Source: Xanthobacter sp034676685
GTDB taxonomy: Bacteria; Pseudomonadota; Alphaproteobacteria; Rhizobiales; Xanthobacteraceae
Assembly (NCBI GenBank): GCA_034676685.1
Contig: JAUCBT010000020.1
Coordinates: 62,001-126,000 of the forward strand
Length of the DNA stretch: 64,000 nucleotides
Direction of reading: 5' to 3'
A program made the translations under genes and the position numbers. Positions 32,204 through 41,485 of the stretch are shown here, piece after piece; the first letter of the stretch is position 1, and each line of letters starts with the position of its first letter. The notes beneath the pieces were generated by a model that did no database searches, had not been told where the DNA came from, and saw only the letters and a program-made list of their open reading frames with translations.

Positions 32204-33835
32204 TCAGTTCTTCTCGACCCAGACGTCGTAGAAGTTCGACGGGGAATCGAGCTGGGTCTCGAAGGACAGGCCGTGCAGCTTGTCTTTCGCGGCAATCTGA
32301 TAGTTGGCGGAGAAGAGCGGCACGATGATGCCCTGATCCACCGCATAGGCCTGCGCCGCATCCACCAGACGCTTCTTTTCAGCCGGGTTGGTTGAGGCGA
32401 GCGCATCATTGATGAGCTTGAACAGGTGCTTGTCGCCCTTGTCCGCAACCGCGCGGATAAAGCCCAGCTGGCCAATATTGCCCTGAAGCATCTGTGCCGC
32501 ATCGGCCGGCAGATAGGTGTTGGGATAGATGCTCCAGGTGCCATCCTTCACCTGCTGCGCCCATTCACCACCGCTGATAAGGCGCAGATTGAGATCCAGC
32601 CCGATATTCTTGCGCAGCTGTGCCTGTAGGCCCTGAATCAGCACATCGCGATTGTCACGCACATAAGGCTGCGGATAGCCGACCTCGATGGTCAGGCGCT
32701 TGCCATCTTTGGTGCGGAAACCCTCGGCATCGCGGCCGGTCCAGCCGGCTTCGTCCAGAAGGCGGTTCGCCTCGGCCGCCTTGTTGCCCCAGGCGTCTTT
32801 GAGTTCCTTGTTATAGAAGAAGTTATCGCGGCCAATATTGGAATAGGCGCGCGGATAGGCCCCCTGATAGACACTCTCCACGATGGCGCTGATGTCTGCG
32901 CCATCCCGCAGAGCTTGCCGCACCCGCACATCATCCGCCGGCGGCACCGTGTAGTTGATGTTCAGCGTGAAGGAGGTCTGCGCACCCGAGGGACCGACCA
33001 GGAACTGGAAACCGGGCTGATCTTTGAACAGGCCGATATCGGTGGGCTGCACGCCCTCGATGACATCAACCTGCCCGGAGGAAAGCGCACCCGCGCGCAC
33101 CGCATATTCCGGCAGGAAGCGGGCCGTCACCTTGTCGAGATAGGCCGGCCCCTGATGGGCGGCATAGCCGGGACCCCATTTGTAATCCGGGTTCTTCGCG
33201 AAGGTCGCGGATTGGCCACGCGTATAATTCTCAAACACAAACGGGCCGGTGCCTGCGAGAGCCGGGCCTCCCGCGCACAATCCATCACCGGACTGGAGCG
33301 ATTTCGGCGAGACAATGCCGAGACGAATACTGGACAGGGATTCCAGCAGCGCCGAATCCGGCCGGCTCAGCTTGATCTGCACCTGTGTGGGCGAGACCAC
33401 CTCGACGCTCTCCACCGCCTTCAGCAGGTCTCCGGCAGCATTGGTATTGGCCGGGTTCTTGATGAAATCGATGTTGAACTTCACAGCCTCCGCGTTGAAG
33501 GGCGTGCCGTCATGGAACGTCACATCATCACGCAGGGTGAAGACATAGTCCTTTCCATCGGGCGAGATGGTCCATTCCTTGGCCAGCCAGGGCACGAACT
33601 TGCCGCCCTCTGCCTTGCCGACCAGCGAGTCGATGTAATTGCGGATGAGGATGTAGGAATTCTGCTGGGTCGAACGGTGCGGATTGAAGCAGACCGGCTC
33701 AGTAGTGACACCAAAGACCACGTCACCACCCGGGGTCGGCGTCTCGGCGGCAAAGGCCCCGGATGATGCCAGCATGCCCAGAAGCAGGGCCGGAACAGTG
33801 CGCTTGAAAGACAGTTTTTCCAGTCTCGCGGACAT
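32204..33835 (-). CDS. Periplasmic solute-binding protein, family 5 (peptide/nickel type)
   Basis: A 543-residue exported binding protein with signal peptide (MSARLEKLSFKRTVPALLLGMLASSGAFA, cleavage before AETP). Family 5 marks are FNPHRSTQQNSYILIRNYIDSLV and WTISPDGKDYVFTLRDDVTFHDGTPFNAEAVKFNIDFI, and RRALRDG-like sequence later. It is the first gene of an operon ending with the flavin monooxygenase, which suggests import of a small organosulfur or amine compound for oxidation, not plain peptides. I use the ATG at 33835; an earlier ATG at 33859 lacks a ribosome site. Confidence 0.9.
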   Translation of the reverse strand: MSARLEKLSFKRTVPALLLGMLASSGAFAAETPTPGGDVVFGVTTEPVCFNPHRSTQQNSYILIRNYIDSLVGKAEGGKFVPWLAKEWTISPDGKDYVFTLRDDVTFHDGTPFNAEAVKFNIDFIKNPANTNAAGDLLKAVESVEVVSPTQVQIKLSRPDSALLESLSSIRLGIVSPKSLQSGDGLCAGGPALAGTGPFVFENYTRGQSATFAKNPDYKWGPGYAAHQGPAYLDKVTARFLPEYAVRAGALSSGQVDVIEGVQPTDIGLFKDQPGFQFLVGPSGAQTSFTLNINYTVPPADDVRVRQALRDGADISAIVESVYQGAYPRAYSNIGRDNFFYNKELKDAWGNKAAEANRLLDEAGWTGRDAEGFRTKDGKRLTIEVGYPQPYVRDNRDVLIQGLQAQLRKNIGLDLNLRLISGGEWAQQVKDGTWSIYPNTYLPADAAQMLQGNIGQLGFIRAVADKGDKHLFKLINDALASTNPAEKKRLVDAAQAYAVDQGIIVPLFSANYQIAAKDKLHGLSFETQLDSPSNFYDVWVEKN

Positions 33836-34153
33836 CAGAACCCCAACCTCATCAATCATTTGAATGAACTGCTTCGCTGACGCCTCATGGATGACCTTCG
33901 CAGGCCGGGCATCGGTGGCGCATGCGCAGATTTAATATCAATCAAATTTATAGAATAAATCAACATAAATCTGGAGGCAGCCTCACGCGGCGCATGGATC
34001 GTCGTGCCCAGCATTGCAGCAAGACCTGCCACAAGATTACCCATCATGCGCAAATATATGCCACTGAAGAATATTTGTTTCTTTAGAGTTGAATTTGTTT
34101 CGCGAAGGGGGCATACCAAAATCATCAGACATCGGACGAAAGGCGTGTCTCCC
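33836..34153. other. Divergent promoter region between the ABC operon and mgsABC
   Basis: About 320 bases, AT-rich in 33930-34100. It must drive the ABC-LLM operon leftward and mgsABC rightward. I saw no clean sigma-54 promoter in it on either strand. Confidence 0.45.
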
Positions 34154-35062
34154 ATGTGCGGCATCGTTGGGCTTTTTCTGAAGGACAAGGCGCTTGAGCC
34201 CCAGCTCGGAGCACTGCTGTCCGACATGCTCGTGACCATGACCGATCGCGGACCAGACTCCGCAGGCATCGCCATTTATGGCGGCGCGGCGGACGGCACG
34301 GCCAAGATCACCATCCAGTCCCCCACCCCGGACGCGGATTTCGCGGGCCTTGCCGACAAGCTCGCCACGGCCGGCTTTCCCGGCATCACGGCCGAGGTGA
34401 AAAGCACCCACGCTGTGCTTACTGTTCCGGCAGACAAGCTGGTTGAAGTGCGTGCGGCTGTAGAGGCCCTTTCCCCCTCCATCCGCGTGATGGGCGTGGG
34501 CGAGAGCGTCGAGATCTTCAAGGAAGTGGGCCTGCCCAAGGATGTGGTGGCGCGCTTTGACATCACCTCCATGTCCGGCAGCCATGGCATCGGCCATACC
34601 CGCATGGCGACGGAATCCGCTGTCACCACCATGGGCGCGCATCCCTTCTCCACGGGTGCGGACCAATGTCTGGTTCACAATGGCTCGCTCTCCAATCACA
34701 ACAATCTGCGGCGTGAACTGGTGAAGCGCGGCATGCGCTTCGAGACCCAGAACGACTCCGAGGTCGCTGCCGCCTACCTCACCGACCAGATGAATGGCGG
34801 CAAGGATCTGGGCGAGGCGCTGGACAGCGCCCTGAGCGATCTCGACGGCTTCTTCACCTTCGTAGTTGGCACGAAATCCGGCTTCGGCGTGCTGCGCGAT
34901 CCCATCGCCTGCAAGCCTGCGGTGATGGCCGAAACCGACCAGTATGTGGCTTTCGGTTCCGAATATCGCGCGCTGGCGAACCTGCCGGGCATCGAGAATG
35001 CCCGGGTGTGGGAGCCGGAACCCGCCACCGTCTATTTCTGGGACCACGAGAAGGCGGCCTGA
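34154..35062 (+). CDS. mgsA: N-methylglutamate synthase subunit A (class-II glutamine amidotransferase domain)
   Basis: A 302-residue Ntn-hydrolase. The chain starts MCGIVGLFLKDK, so removal of Met exposes the catalytic cysteine directly, and MTDRGPDSAGIAIYG and GIGHTRMATESAVTTMGAHPFS are standard class-II amidotransferase blocks. It corresponds to the glutaminase part of GltB, split off as in GlxB. In the N-methylglutamate route this subunit handles the gamma-glutamylmethylamide (or glutamine) substrate, releasing methylamine for transfer to the synthase subunit. The ATG at 34154 is fixed by the catalytic Cys2; AAGG lies upstream. mgsB follows after 39 bases. Confidence 0.92.
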   Translation: MCGIVGLFLKDKALEPQLGALLSDMLVTMTDRGPDSAGIAIYGGAADGTAKITIQSPTPDADFAGLADKLATAGFPGITAEVKSTHAVLTVPADKLVEVRAAVEALSPSIRVMGVGESVEIFKEVGLPKDVVARFDITSMSGSHGIGHTRMATESAVTTMGAHPFSTGADQCLVHNGSLSNHNNLRRELVKRGMRFETQNDSEVAAAYLTDQMNGGKDLGEALDSALSDLDGFFTFVVGTKSGFGVLRDPIACKPAVMAETDQYVAFGSEYRALANLPGIENARVWEPEPATVYFWDHEKAA

Positions 35063-35101
35063 GCCGCGCCTCACCCCTCCTTCTTTTCAGAGGCCATTCT
35101 C

Positions 35102-35788
35102 ATGCCTGTCTTCAACCTTTCCACCACGCCCCTGCGCGCGCTGAACGAGGCGCTGCACACCGTGCCGGCGGGCAGCAATGATACGGTTTTCGAGGTCACC
35201 AACCCGCGCGGCAGCCATGCCGTTGCAGTTGGCATTGAAGGTCCGCTCACCGTCGAGGTGAAGGGTTCTGTCGGTTATTACTGCGCCGGCATGAATGATG
35301 GCGGCACCGTCACCGTGCATGGTTCCGCCGGTCCCGGCGTGGCCGAGAACATGATGTCGGGCACCGTCGTCATCGAGGGCGACGCCTCGCAATATGCCGG
35401 CGCGACCGGGCGTGGCGGGCTGCTCGTCATCAAGGGCAATGCTGCCTCGCGCTGCGGCATCTCGATGAAGGGCATCAATATCGTCGTGCATGGCAATATC
35501 GGCCACATGTCCGCCTTCATGGCGCAGTCCGGCAATCTTGTCGTGCTGGGTGATGCAGGTGAAGCACTCGGCGACAGCCTGTATGAAGCCCGCCTGTTCG
35601 TGCGCGGTTCGGTGAAAAGCCTGGGTGCGGACTGCATCGAGAAAGACCTGCGCCCGGAACATCTGTCTCTGCTGGCGGATCTTCTTGAAAAAGCCGGCGT
35701 GAGCGACGTCAAACCCGAAGAGTTCAAGCGCTACGGCTCTGCCCGCAAGCTCTACAACTTCAATATCGACAACGCAGACGCCTACTGA
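35102..35788 (+). CDS. mgsB: N-methylglutamate synthase subunit B (GXGXG beta-helix)
   Basis: A 228-residue protein consisting essentially of the GXGXG beta-helix that forms the C-terminus of GltB. Repeats of the type G-x-V-x-G run through it (GTVTVHGSAGPGVAENMMSGTVVIEGDASQYAGATGRGGLLVIKG region; no 20-residue quotation needed to see the spacing). It is structural in the MgsABC complex. AGAGG precedes the ATG; mgsC starts 17 bases after its stop. The three genes are a GltB cut into separate chains in the order A, B, C. Confidence 0.9.
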   Translation: MPVFNLSTTPLRALNEALHTVPAGSNDTVFEVTNPRGSHAVAVGIEGPLTVEVKGSVGYYCAGMNDGGTVTVHGSAGPGVAENMMSGTVVIEGDASQYAGATGRGGLLVIKGNAASRCGISMKGINIVVHGNIGHMSAFMAQSGNLVVLGDAGEALGDSLYEARLFVRGSVKSLGADCIEKDLRPEHLSLLADLLEKAGVSDVKPEEFKRYGSARKLYNFNIDNADAY

Positions 35789-35805
35789 GAGCGCGGAGAA
35801 CAGCC

Positions 35806-37134
35806 ATGAGCTATTCAAATCCCCTGACGCCGCCGCGCAAGTCCGCGACCTTCGATGACTATACGCTGGCGGAAATCCGGCGTGCGGCCGCCACCGGCAT
35901 CTATGATATCCGCGGCGCGGGCGCCAAGCGCAAGGTGCCGCACTTCGACGATCTGCTCTTCCTCGGCGCGTCGATGTCGCGCTATCCGCTGGAAGGCTAT
36001 CGCGAGCGCTGCGACACCTCTGTCACGCTCGGCACCCGTTTCGCCAAGAAGCCGATCAAGCTGGCCACCCCCATCACCATTGCCGGCATGAGCTTCGGTG
36101 CGCTGTCCGGCCATGCCAAGGAAGCGCTGGGGCGCGGAGCTACCATCGCCGGCACCTCCACCACCACCGGTGATGGCGGCATGACGGACGAGGAACGCGG
36201 CCACAGCCAGACGCTGGTCTATCAGTATCTGCCCTCCCGCTATGGCATGAACCCGAAGGATCTGCGCCGGGCGGACGCGATCGAGATCGTGATCGGCCAG
36301 GGCGCGAAACCCGGCGGCGGCGGCATGCTGCTGGGCCAGAAGATCTCCGACCGCGTGGCCGAAATGCGCACCCTGCCCAAGGGCATCGACCAGCGCTCTT
36401 CCTGCCGCCACCCGGACTGGACCGGCCCTGATGATCTTGAGATCAAGATCCTGGAGCTGCGCGAAATCACGGACTGGCAGAAGCCCATCTATATCAAGGT
36501 TGGCGGCGCACGCCCCTATTACGACACCGCCCTTGCGGTGAAGGCCGGCGCGGACGTGGTGGTGGTGGACGGCATGCAGGGCGGCACCGCCGCCACGCAG
36601 GATGTGTTCATCGAGCATGTGGGCATGCCCACCCTCGCCTGCATCCGTCCTGCCGTGCAAGCCCTTCAGGATCTCGGCATGCATCGCAAGGTGCAGCTCA
36701 TCGTCTCCGGCGGTATCCGCTCGGGTGCTGATGTGGCAAAAGCATTGGCTCTGGGTGCGGATGCGGTCGCGATCGGCACCGCCGCGCTGGTCGCGATTGG
36801 CGATAATGACCCGCACTGGGAAGAGGAATATCAGAAGCTCGGCACCACCGCCGGCGCTTATGATGACTGGCACGAAGGCAAGGATCCGGCGGGCATCACC
36901 ACCCAGGACCCGGACCTGATGAAGCGTCTGGACCCGGTTCTGGCCGGTCGCCGCCTCGCCAATTACCTGAAGGTGATGACGCTGGAAGCCCAGACCATCG
37001 CCCGCGCCTGCGGCCATAACAATCTGCACAATCTGGAGCCGGAGGACCTCGTGGCCCTCACGCTGGAAGCTTCCGCCATGGCGCAGGTGCCGCTGGCGGG
37101 CACGAGCTGGATCCCCGGCAAGACGGGCTTCTAA
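35806..37134 (+). CDS. mgsC: N-methylglutamate synthase subunit C (FMN-binding synthase domain)
   Basis: A 442-residue FMN/iron-sulfur barrel equivalent to the synthase domain of GltB. Visible are GMSFGALSGHAKEALGRGA, GQGAKPGGGGMLLG, KAGADVVVVDGMQGGTAATQDVF and LIVSGGIRSGADVAKALALGADAVAIGTAAL, which together build the flavin site. It should add methylamine to the keto carbon of 2-oxoglutarate to give N-methylglutamate. It ends the mgsABC operon, which is closed by a terminator before gmaS. Confidence 0.92.
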   Translation: MSYSNPLTPPRKSATFDDYTLAEIRRAAATGIYDIRGAGAKRKVPHFDDLLFLGASMSRYPLEGYRERCDTSVTLGTRFAKKPIKLATPITIAGMSFGALSGHAKEALGRGATIAGTSTTTGDGGMTDEERGHSQTLVYQYLPSRYGMNPKDLRRADAIEIVIGQGAKPGGGGMLLGQKISDRVAEMRTLPKGIDQRSSCRHPDWTGPDDLEIKILELREITDWQKPIYIKVGGARPYYDTALAVKAGADVVVVDGMQGGTAATQDVFIEHVGMPTLACIRPAVQALQDLGMHRKVQLIVSGGIRSGADVAKALALGADAVAIGTAALVAIGDNDPHWEEEYQKLGTTAGAYDDWHEGKDPAGITTQDPDLMKRLDPVLAGRRLANYLKVMTLEAQTIARACGHNNLHNLEPEDLVALTLEASAMAQVPLAGTSWIPGKTGF

Positions 37135-37163
37135 AGACAGCCCGCTTCTGACACCAACAGACC

Positions 37164-37201
37164 GGTGCGGCGTCATCATTGCCTGATGCCGCACCATTTT
37201 T
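37164..37201 (+). terminator. Rho-independent terminator of mgsABC
   Basis: GGTGCGGCGTCA and TGATGCCGCACC form a 12-bp stem with one G-T pair and an 8-base loop, followed by ATTTTT. It separates the synthase genes from gmaS, which therefore needs its own promoter. Confidence 0.8.
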
Positions 37202-37226
37202 CCGGAAGATCAGCACCACGGGCAGA

Positions 37227-37242
37227 TGGCCCGAACCTTGCT
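37227..37242 (+). promoter_or_regulatory. Probable sigma-54 promoter of gmaS
   Basis: TGGCCCG-N4-TTGCT differs from the consensus at one position (C for A) and keeps GG and GC 10 bases apart. It lies just after the mgsABC terminator; transcription would start near 37254, leaving a leader of about 135 bases. Confidence 0.6.
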
Positions 37243-37389
37243 TGTTCTTTTCCGAAGTTCGCGCCGCACACCGGCGTCCCACAGGTTTGAAACACCGCCT
37301 TCTCATCACGCGCGCAGATGCCCTGCGCGCGACCGGAAACCTGCGTCTTATTGCATAGCGCACCAACCGCTCTCCAAGCAGAGGCCGTC

Positions 37390-38697
37390 ATGACCATGGA
37401 TCTGTCTGCTTATGCCGCTCAAAACGGCATCAAATACTTCATGATTAGCTACACGGATCTGCTCGGCGGGCAGCGGGCGAAACTCGTTCCCGCCGCCGCG
37501 ATCGCGGACATGCAGAAAAATGGCGCGGGCTTTGCCGGTTTCGCCACATGGCTGGACCTCACCCCCGCCCATCCGGACCTGTTTGCGGTGCCGGATGCCT
37601 CTTCCGTCATTCCCCTGCCGTGGAAGCCGGGCGTTGCGTGGGTTGCCGCCGATTGTGTGATGGAAGACAAGCCCGTGGATCAGGCTCCGCGCGTGCTGCT
37701 CAAGCGCCTTGTGGCGGAAGCCGCCGCTGAGGGTCTGCGTGTGAAGACGGGCGTGGAGCCGGAATTCTTCCTCACCACTGCTGATGGCCAGTGCATTTCC
37801 GACCCCTTCGACACCCAGGAAAAGCCTTGCTACGACCAGCAGGCAGTGATGCGCCGTTTTGATGTTATCGCTGAAATCTGCGACGGCATGCTGGATCTGG
37901 GCTGGAAGCCCTACCAGAATGACCACGAGGATGCGAACGGCCAGTTCGAGATGAACTGGGAATATGATGACGCGCTCCTGACCGCAGACAAGCATTCCTT
38001 CTTCAAGTTCATGGTGAAGTCTGTCGCCGAAAAGCATGGCTTGCGCGCCACCTTCATGCCCAAGCCGTTCAAGGGCCTCACCGGAAATGGCTGCCATGTC
38101 CATATCTCGGTGTGGAATCTCGATGGCACCTCCAATGCTTTTGCCGACAAGACGATGCCTTTCGGCCTCTCGGCGCAGGGCAAGCACTTCCTTGGCGGCA
38201 TCATGCAGCACGCCTCGGCACTGGCGGCCATCACCAACCCCACGGTGAATTCCTACAAGCGCATCAACGCCCCGCGCACCACATCGGGCGCAACATGGGC
38301 ACCCAACTCGGTGACATGGACCGGCAACAACCGCACCCATATGGTGCGCGTTCCCGGCCCCGGCCGCTTCGAGCTGCGCCTGCCCGATGGCGCGGTGAAT
38401 CCTTATCTGCTTCAGGCAGTTGTGATCGCCGCCGGCCTCAACGGCATCCGCGCCAAGGCCGACCCCGGCCCGCACCACGATATCGACATGTATCGTGAAG
38501 GCCACCTCGTGACCGGCGCGCCCAAGCTGCCGCTGAACCTGCTCGACGCTTTGCGTGAATATGAGAAGGACACGGAGCTGGTGAACGCCATGGGGCAGGA
38601 TTTCTCCACGGCATTCGTCAAGATCAAGTCTCAGGAATGGCAGAGCTTTTGCAGCCACTTCACGGACTGGGAGCGTGAGACCACGCTCGATATCTGA
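37390..38697 (+). CDS. gmaS: Gamma-glutamylmethylamide synthetase (glutamine synthetase family)
   Basis: A 435-residue member of the type III glutamine synthetase-like group. The beta-grasp starts MDLSAYAAQNGIKYFMISYTDLLGGQRAKLVPA and the catalytic part has GVEPEFFL (Glu ligands), NGCHVHISVW and a NSYKRIN-type segment, plus RLPDGAVNPYL. In this context it ligates methylamine to glutamate with ATP, the first step of the N-methylglutamate pathway. AGAGG stands six bases before the ATG at 37390; the frame upstream is not protein-like. The flanking mgsABC and purU genes make the methylamine assignment strong; an ordinary glutamine synthetase is unlikely. Confidence 0.92.
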   Translation: MTMDLSAYAAQNGIKYFMISYTDLLGGQRAKLVPAAAIADMQKNGAGFAGFATWLDLTPAHPDLFAVPDASSVIPLPWKPGVAWVAADCVMEDKPVDQAPRVLLKRLVAEAAAEGLRVKTGVEPEFFLTTADGQCISDPFDTQEKPCYDQQAVMRRFDVIAEICDGMLDLGWKPYQNDHEDANGQFEMNWEYDDALLTADKHSFFKFMVKSVAEKHGLRATFMPKPFKGLTGNGCHVHISVWNLDGTSNAFADKTMPFGLSAQGKHFLGGIMQHASALAAITNPTVNSYKRINAPRTTSGATWAPNSVTWTGNNRTHMVRVPGPGRFELRLPDGAVNPYLLQAVVIAAGLNGIRAKADPGPHHDIDMYREGHLVTGAPKLPLNLLDALREYEKDTELVNAMGQDFSTAFVKIKSQEWQSFCSHFTDWERETTLDI

Positions 38698-38705
38698 ACC
38701 GATCC

Positions 38706-38730
38706 GGCCAGATTCTCACAGGATCTGGCC
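38706..38730 (+). terminator. Hairpin after gmaS
   Basis: GGCCAGAT and ATCTGGCC form an 8-bp stem nine bases after the gmaS stop. There is no T-tract, so it may only partly reduce read-through into purU. Confidence 0.45.
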
Positions 38731-38863
38731 GAAGCCGCATGACATGCACCTCCCGCGTCGACATCTGTCGGCACAGAAGTGCACGCGCCTTCACACGGCG
38801 TGATGAGCGCCGGGCGCTCTGAACCGCCCTCAACCGCAACATCAGCGTTTTCAGGACGACCCC

Positions 38864-39748
38864 ATGAGCCAGTTCATTCTCACCGTCAGCTGCAAGACCC
38901 GGCGCGGCATTGTCGCCGCCATTTCCACCTATCTCGCCGGCAAGGGCTGCAACATTGTCGACAGCGCACAGTTCGATGACACCGACACCAACAGCTTCTT
39001 CATGCGCGTCGGCTTCAATTCCGAGGAAGGCACCACCCGGCAGGAACTGGAAGACGGTTTTGCGGACGTCGCAGCCCCGTTCGACATGAAATGGGCGATC
39101 CATGACTCGGCCTCGCGCATCAAGGTCGTCATCATGGTTTCGCGCTTCGGCCATTGCCTGAACGACCTGCTCTATCGCTGGAAAATCGGCGCATTGCCGA
39201 TCGATATCGTGGCCGTGATCTCCAACCACTTCGATTACCAGAAGCTGGTGGTGAACCACGACATTCCCTTCCACCATATCCCCGTGACCAAGGCCAACAA
39301 GCCGGAAGCGGAAGCGCGTATCATGGATATCGTGCGCCAGACCGGCGCGGACCTGATCGTGCTGGCCCGCTACATGCAGATCCTCTCCGATGAGATGTGC
39401 CAGACCATGTCGGGCCGCATCATCAATATCCATCACTCCTTCCTGCCCAGCTTCAAGGGCGCGAACCCCTACAAGCAGGCCTATGGCCGCGGTGTGAAGC
39501 TGATTGGCGCTACCGCCCATTATGTGACAGCGGACCTCGATGAAGGCCCGATCATCGAGCAGGATGTGGCACGCGTGACCCATGCCCAAAGCGCGGCGGA
39601 TTATGTCTCCATCGGTCGTGATGTAGAAGCGCAGGTTCTGGCGCGCGCCATTCACGCGCACATCCACAACCGCGTGTTCCTGAACAACGACCGCACGGTG
39701 ATCTTTCCCGCCAGCCCCGGCGGTTATGCCTCTGAGCGCATGGGCTGA
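38864..39748 (+). CDS. purU: Formyltetrahydrofolate deformylase
   Basis: A 294-residue enzyme hydrolysing 10-formyltetrahydrofolate to formate and tetrahydrofolate. The N-terminal ACT domain (FILTVSCKTRRGIVAAISTYLAGKGCNIVDSAQ) is followed by the formyltransferase fold with the Asn-His-Asp catalytic set in IINIHHSFLPSFKGANPY and TADLDEGPIIEQDV. Here it closes the C1 branch: MgdABCD yields methylene-THF, FolD converts it to formyl-THF, and PurU releases formate. It is 166 bases after gmaS with only a weak hairpin between, so it may share the gmaS transcript. Confidence 0.95.
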   Translation: MSQFILTVSCKTRRGIVAAISTYLAGKGCNIVDSAQFDDTDTNSFFMRVGFNSEEGTTRQELEDGFADVAAPFDMKWAIHDSASRIKVVIMVSRFGHCLNDLLYRWKIGALPIDIVAVISNHFDYQKLVVNHDIPFHHIPVTKANKPEAEARIMDIVRQTGADLIVLARYMQILSDEMCQTMSGRIINIHHSFLPSFKGANPYKQAYGRGVKLIGATAHYVTADLDEGPIIEQDVARVTHAQSAADYVSIGRDVEAQVLARAIHAHIHNRVFLNNDRTVIFPASPGGYASERMG

Positions 39749-39761
39749 GCAGGATGGAAAC

Positions 39762-39792
39762 CCTCGGCAGCAGTCATGTATGACTGCCGAGG
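39762..39792 (+). terminator. Hairpin after purU (first of two)
   Basis: CCTCGGC/GCCGAGG and AGTCAT/ATGACT form an interrupted 13-bp stem with a three-base bulge. It precedes the stronger terminator at 39832-39868. Confidence 0.5.
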
Positions 39793-39831
39793 AGACGGGC
39801 TCTCTGGCTGACTCCATCAAGGTGCAGATTT

Positions 39832-39868
39832 GACAAAGGCCGGTGAGATTTTCTCACCGGCCTTTGTC
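39832..39868 (+). terminator. Rho-independent terminator of gmaS-purU
   Basis: GACAAAGGCCGGTGAGA and TCTCACCGGCCTTTGTC form a perfect 17-bp stem around TTT. The CCTTTGTC tail provides a short T run. Confidence 0.85.
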
Positions 39869-40108
39869 ATGAAACTGGGCCGTGGCCCAGGCTATTCGCG
39901 CACCTCGCCCGCCATATCGCCATGCAACAGGCCTCATTACGCATGAGGAACGGCGGACGCTTTCATAAAGCGTTTACGCGGAAATCAGATGCCGATGCAT
40001 GTCTAGAAAATGCGAGAACTCAATCATGTTAAAGCGTTTTCTAAATCTCTGAATGTGTGTTGAATACATCACGGGAAGGAAAGCAGTGGCAAATGGCGCT
40101 GTATCGTT
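39869..40108. other. Intergenic region with a dyad and a repeated AAAGCGTTT
   Basis: About 240 bases between purU and the convergent rubredoxin gene. ACGCTTT-cat-AAAGCGT (39957-39973) is a short hairpin, and AAAGCGTTT recurs at 40031-40039. No gene is seen. Confidence 0.35.
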
Positions 40109-41485
40109 TCACGCCACCAGCCGGGCGGTTACATGGCCATCTCGATGCTGTTCCATCTCAAGGCGCTCCGGGCTCTCCTGCACCATGCGCCATTCTCCGT
40201 CCCGGTAGATCTGACCTTCGATCACCATCGGAACAGCCCGCAGCTTCAGGCGGATGACTGGAGGCCGGTGCACATAGGCGCAATTTGATGCGCCCATGAT
40301 CTTGGCAGCGATGGCGGTGGCCTGCTTGAGGATAGGCTCCACGAACCGACAGGGCGCGCCATCCAGAGAGATGCAGTCTCCCAGTGCATATATGCCTTCA
40401 GCACTGGTTTGCAGGGTTTGCGGGTCCACCACAAGACCGTTCCGAAAGACAAGACCGGCCGCCTGAAACAGGCGCAAAGGGGTTGAGACACCGGTCGCGC
40501 ACACCACCTCGTCCACCTCCAGCGGCGTGTTTTGACATAAGGGGTCATCAGCGCAGATATCGGGGTGCACCAGCATCTGCCCGCACCCTGAACCGGCGCG
40601 AGAAACCGCACGCACGCCCTTCATACGCACATAGCGCACACCCAACGCTTCCAACCCCTGCCGGACCCGTGCCCCGGCAGGGGACGGCAGAAAGCCATCC
40701 ATGGGCTCGGCAGTGACACTGACAAGATCGACATGATGCCCGGCACGGAGAAGGTCCTCCGCAAGTTCACAGCCCACCATGCCCGCACCGATAATCGCCA
40801 CCCGCTTTGCCCCACCTTGAAGCGCGAGGTGCAGTCCCTTCCATGCCTGAAGGTGGTTGATGCGCCAGCACAGGGCCGGGTCCAGCCCTGCTGGCATCTG
40901 CGCACGCGCACCGGAGGCGATGACGAGGCTGTCATAACGGAAGGTGCCGCGCGTGGTGCGCACCCTGCCAAATCGCGGGGCCAACCCCACCACGGAGCAA
41001 TGGCGCACCAGCCGCACATTCAGCCGCCGGGCAGCATCCACACCATATTCCCGCCGCAACTTGCCGGGAGACATGCCACGCGCAAAGGCCACGGCCAGCT
41101 CCGGCTTGTGATACACATCGCCCGCGCATTGGGTGATGAGCGTGATCGGCAGATCTGCATCACGCTGGCGAATTTCCCCGGCCACAGCCCAGCCGGCGAT
41201 GCCTGCGCCGATGATGACCACACCACCATCGGCCTTCCTCACCACGGGCGCAGCATGCTCATGGCCCTGCGGCCGAACATAGGGTTCAAAATCCTGCTTG
41301 CGCACGCCGCATATGGGGCAACACCAGTCCTGCGGAATATCCGAGAACCGCGTGCCGGGCGCGATGCCGCTATCCGGGTCACCATCGCGCTCATTATAGA
41401 TCATGCCGCAGGCCCGGCACAGAAACTCCAGCCATGGGCCACGCCCATCCGTGGGCTTCAGAATGTCCAGATCGGGAGCACTCAT
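40109..41485 (-). CDS. Rubredoxin fused to rubredoxin reductase-type FAD oxidoreductase
   Basis: A 458-residue two-part electron carrier. Residues 18-66 are a complete rubredoxin with iron ligands Cys23, Cys26 (CRACGMIY), Cys56 and Cys59 (CPICG). From residue 88 a pyridine-nucleotide-disulfide-type reductase follows, with VVIIGAGIAGWAVAGE for FAD, VAIIGAGMVGCELAEDLL for NAD(P)H and GIYALGDCIS. The fusion would carry electrons from NAD(P)H to rubredoxin and on to an oxygenase or peroxide-handling partner. Its start overlaps the stop of the preceding flavoprotein gene by four bases, implying a shared role. The partner oxygenase is not identified. Confidence 0.88.
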   Translation of the reverse strand: MSAPDLDILKPTDGRGPWLEFLCRACGMIYNERDGDPDSGIAPGTRFSDIPQDWCCPICGVRKQDFEPYVRPQGHEHAAPVVRKADGGVVIIGAGIAGWAVAGEIRQRDADLPITLITQCAGDVYHKPELAVAFARGMSPGKLRREYGVDAARRLNVRLVRHCSVVGLAPRFGRVRTTRGTFRYDSLVIASGARAQMPAGLDPALCWRINHLQAWKGLHLALQGGAKRVAIIGAGMVGCELAEDLLRAGHHVDLVSVTAEPMDGFLPSPAGARVRQGLEALGVRYVRMKGVRAVSRAGSGCGQMLVHPDICADDPLCQNTPLEVDEVVCATGVSTPLRLFQAAGLVFRNGLVVDPQTLQTSAEGIYALGDCISLDGAPCRFVEPILKQATAIAAKIMGASNCAYVHRPPVIRLKLRAVPMVIEGQIYRDGEWRMVQESPERLEMEQHRDGHVTARLVA

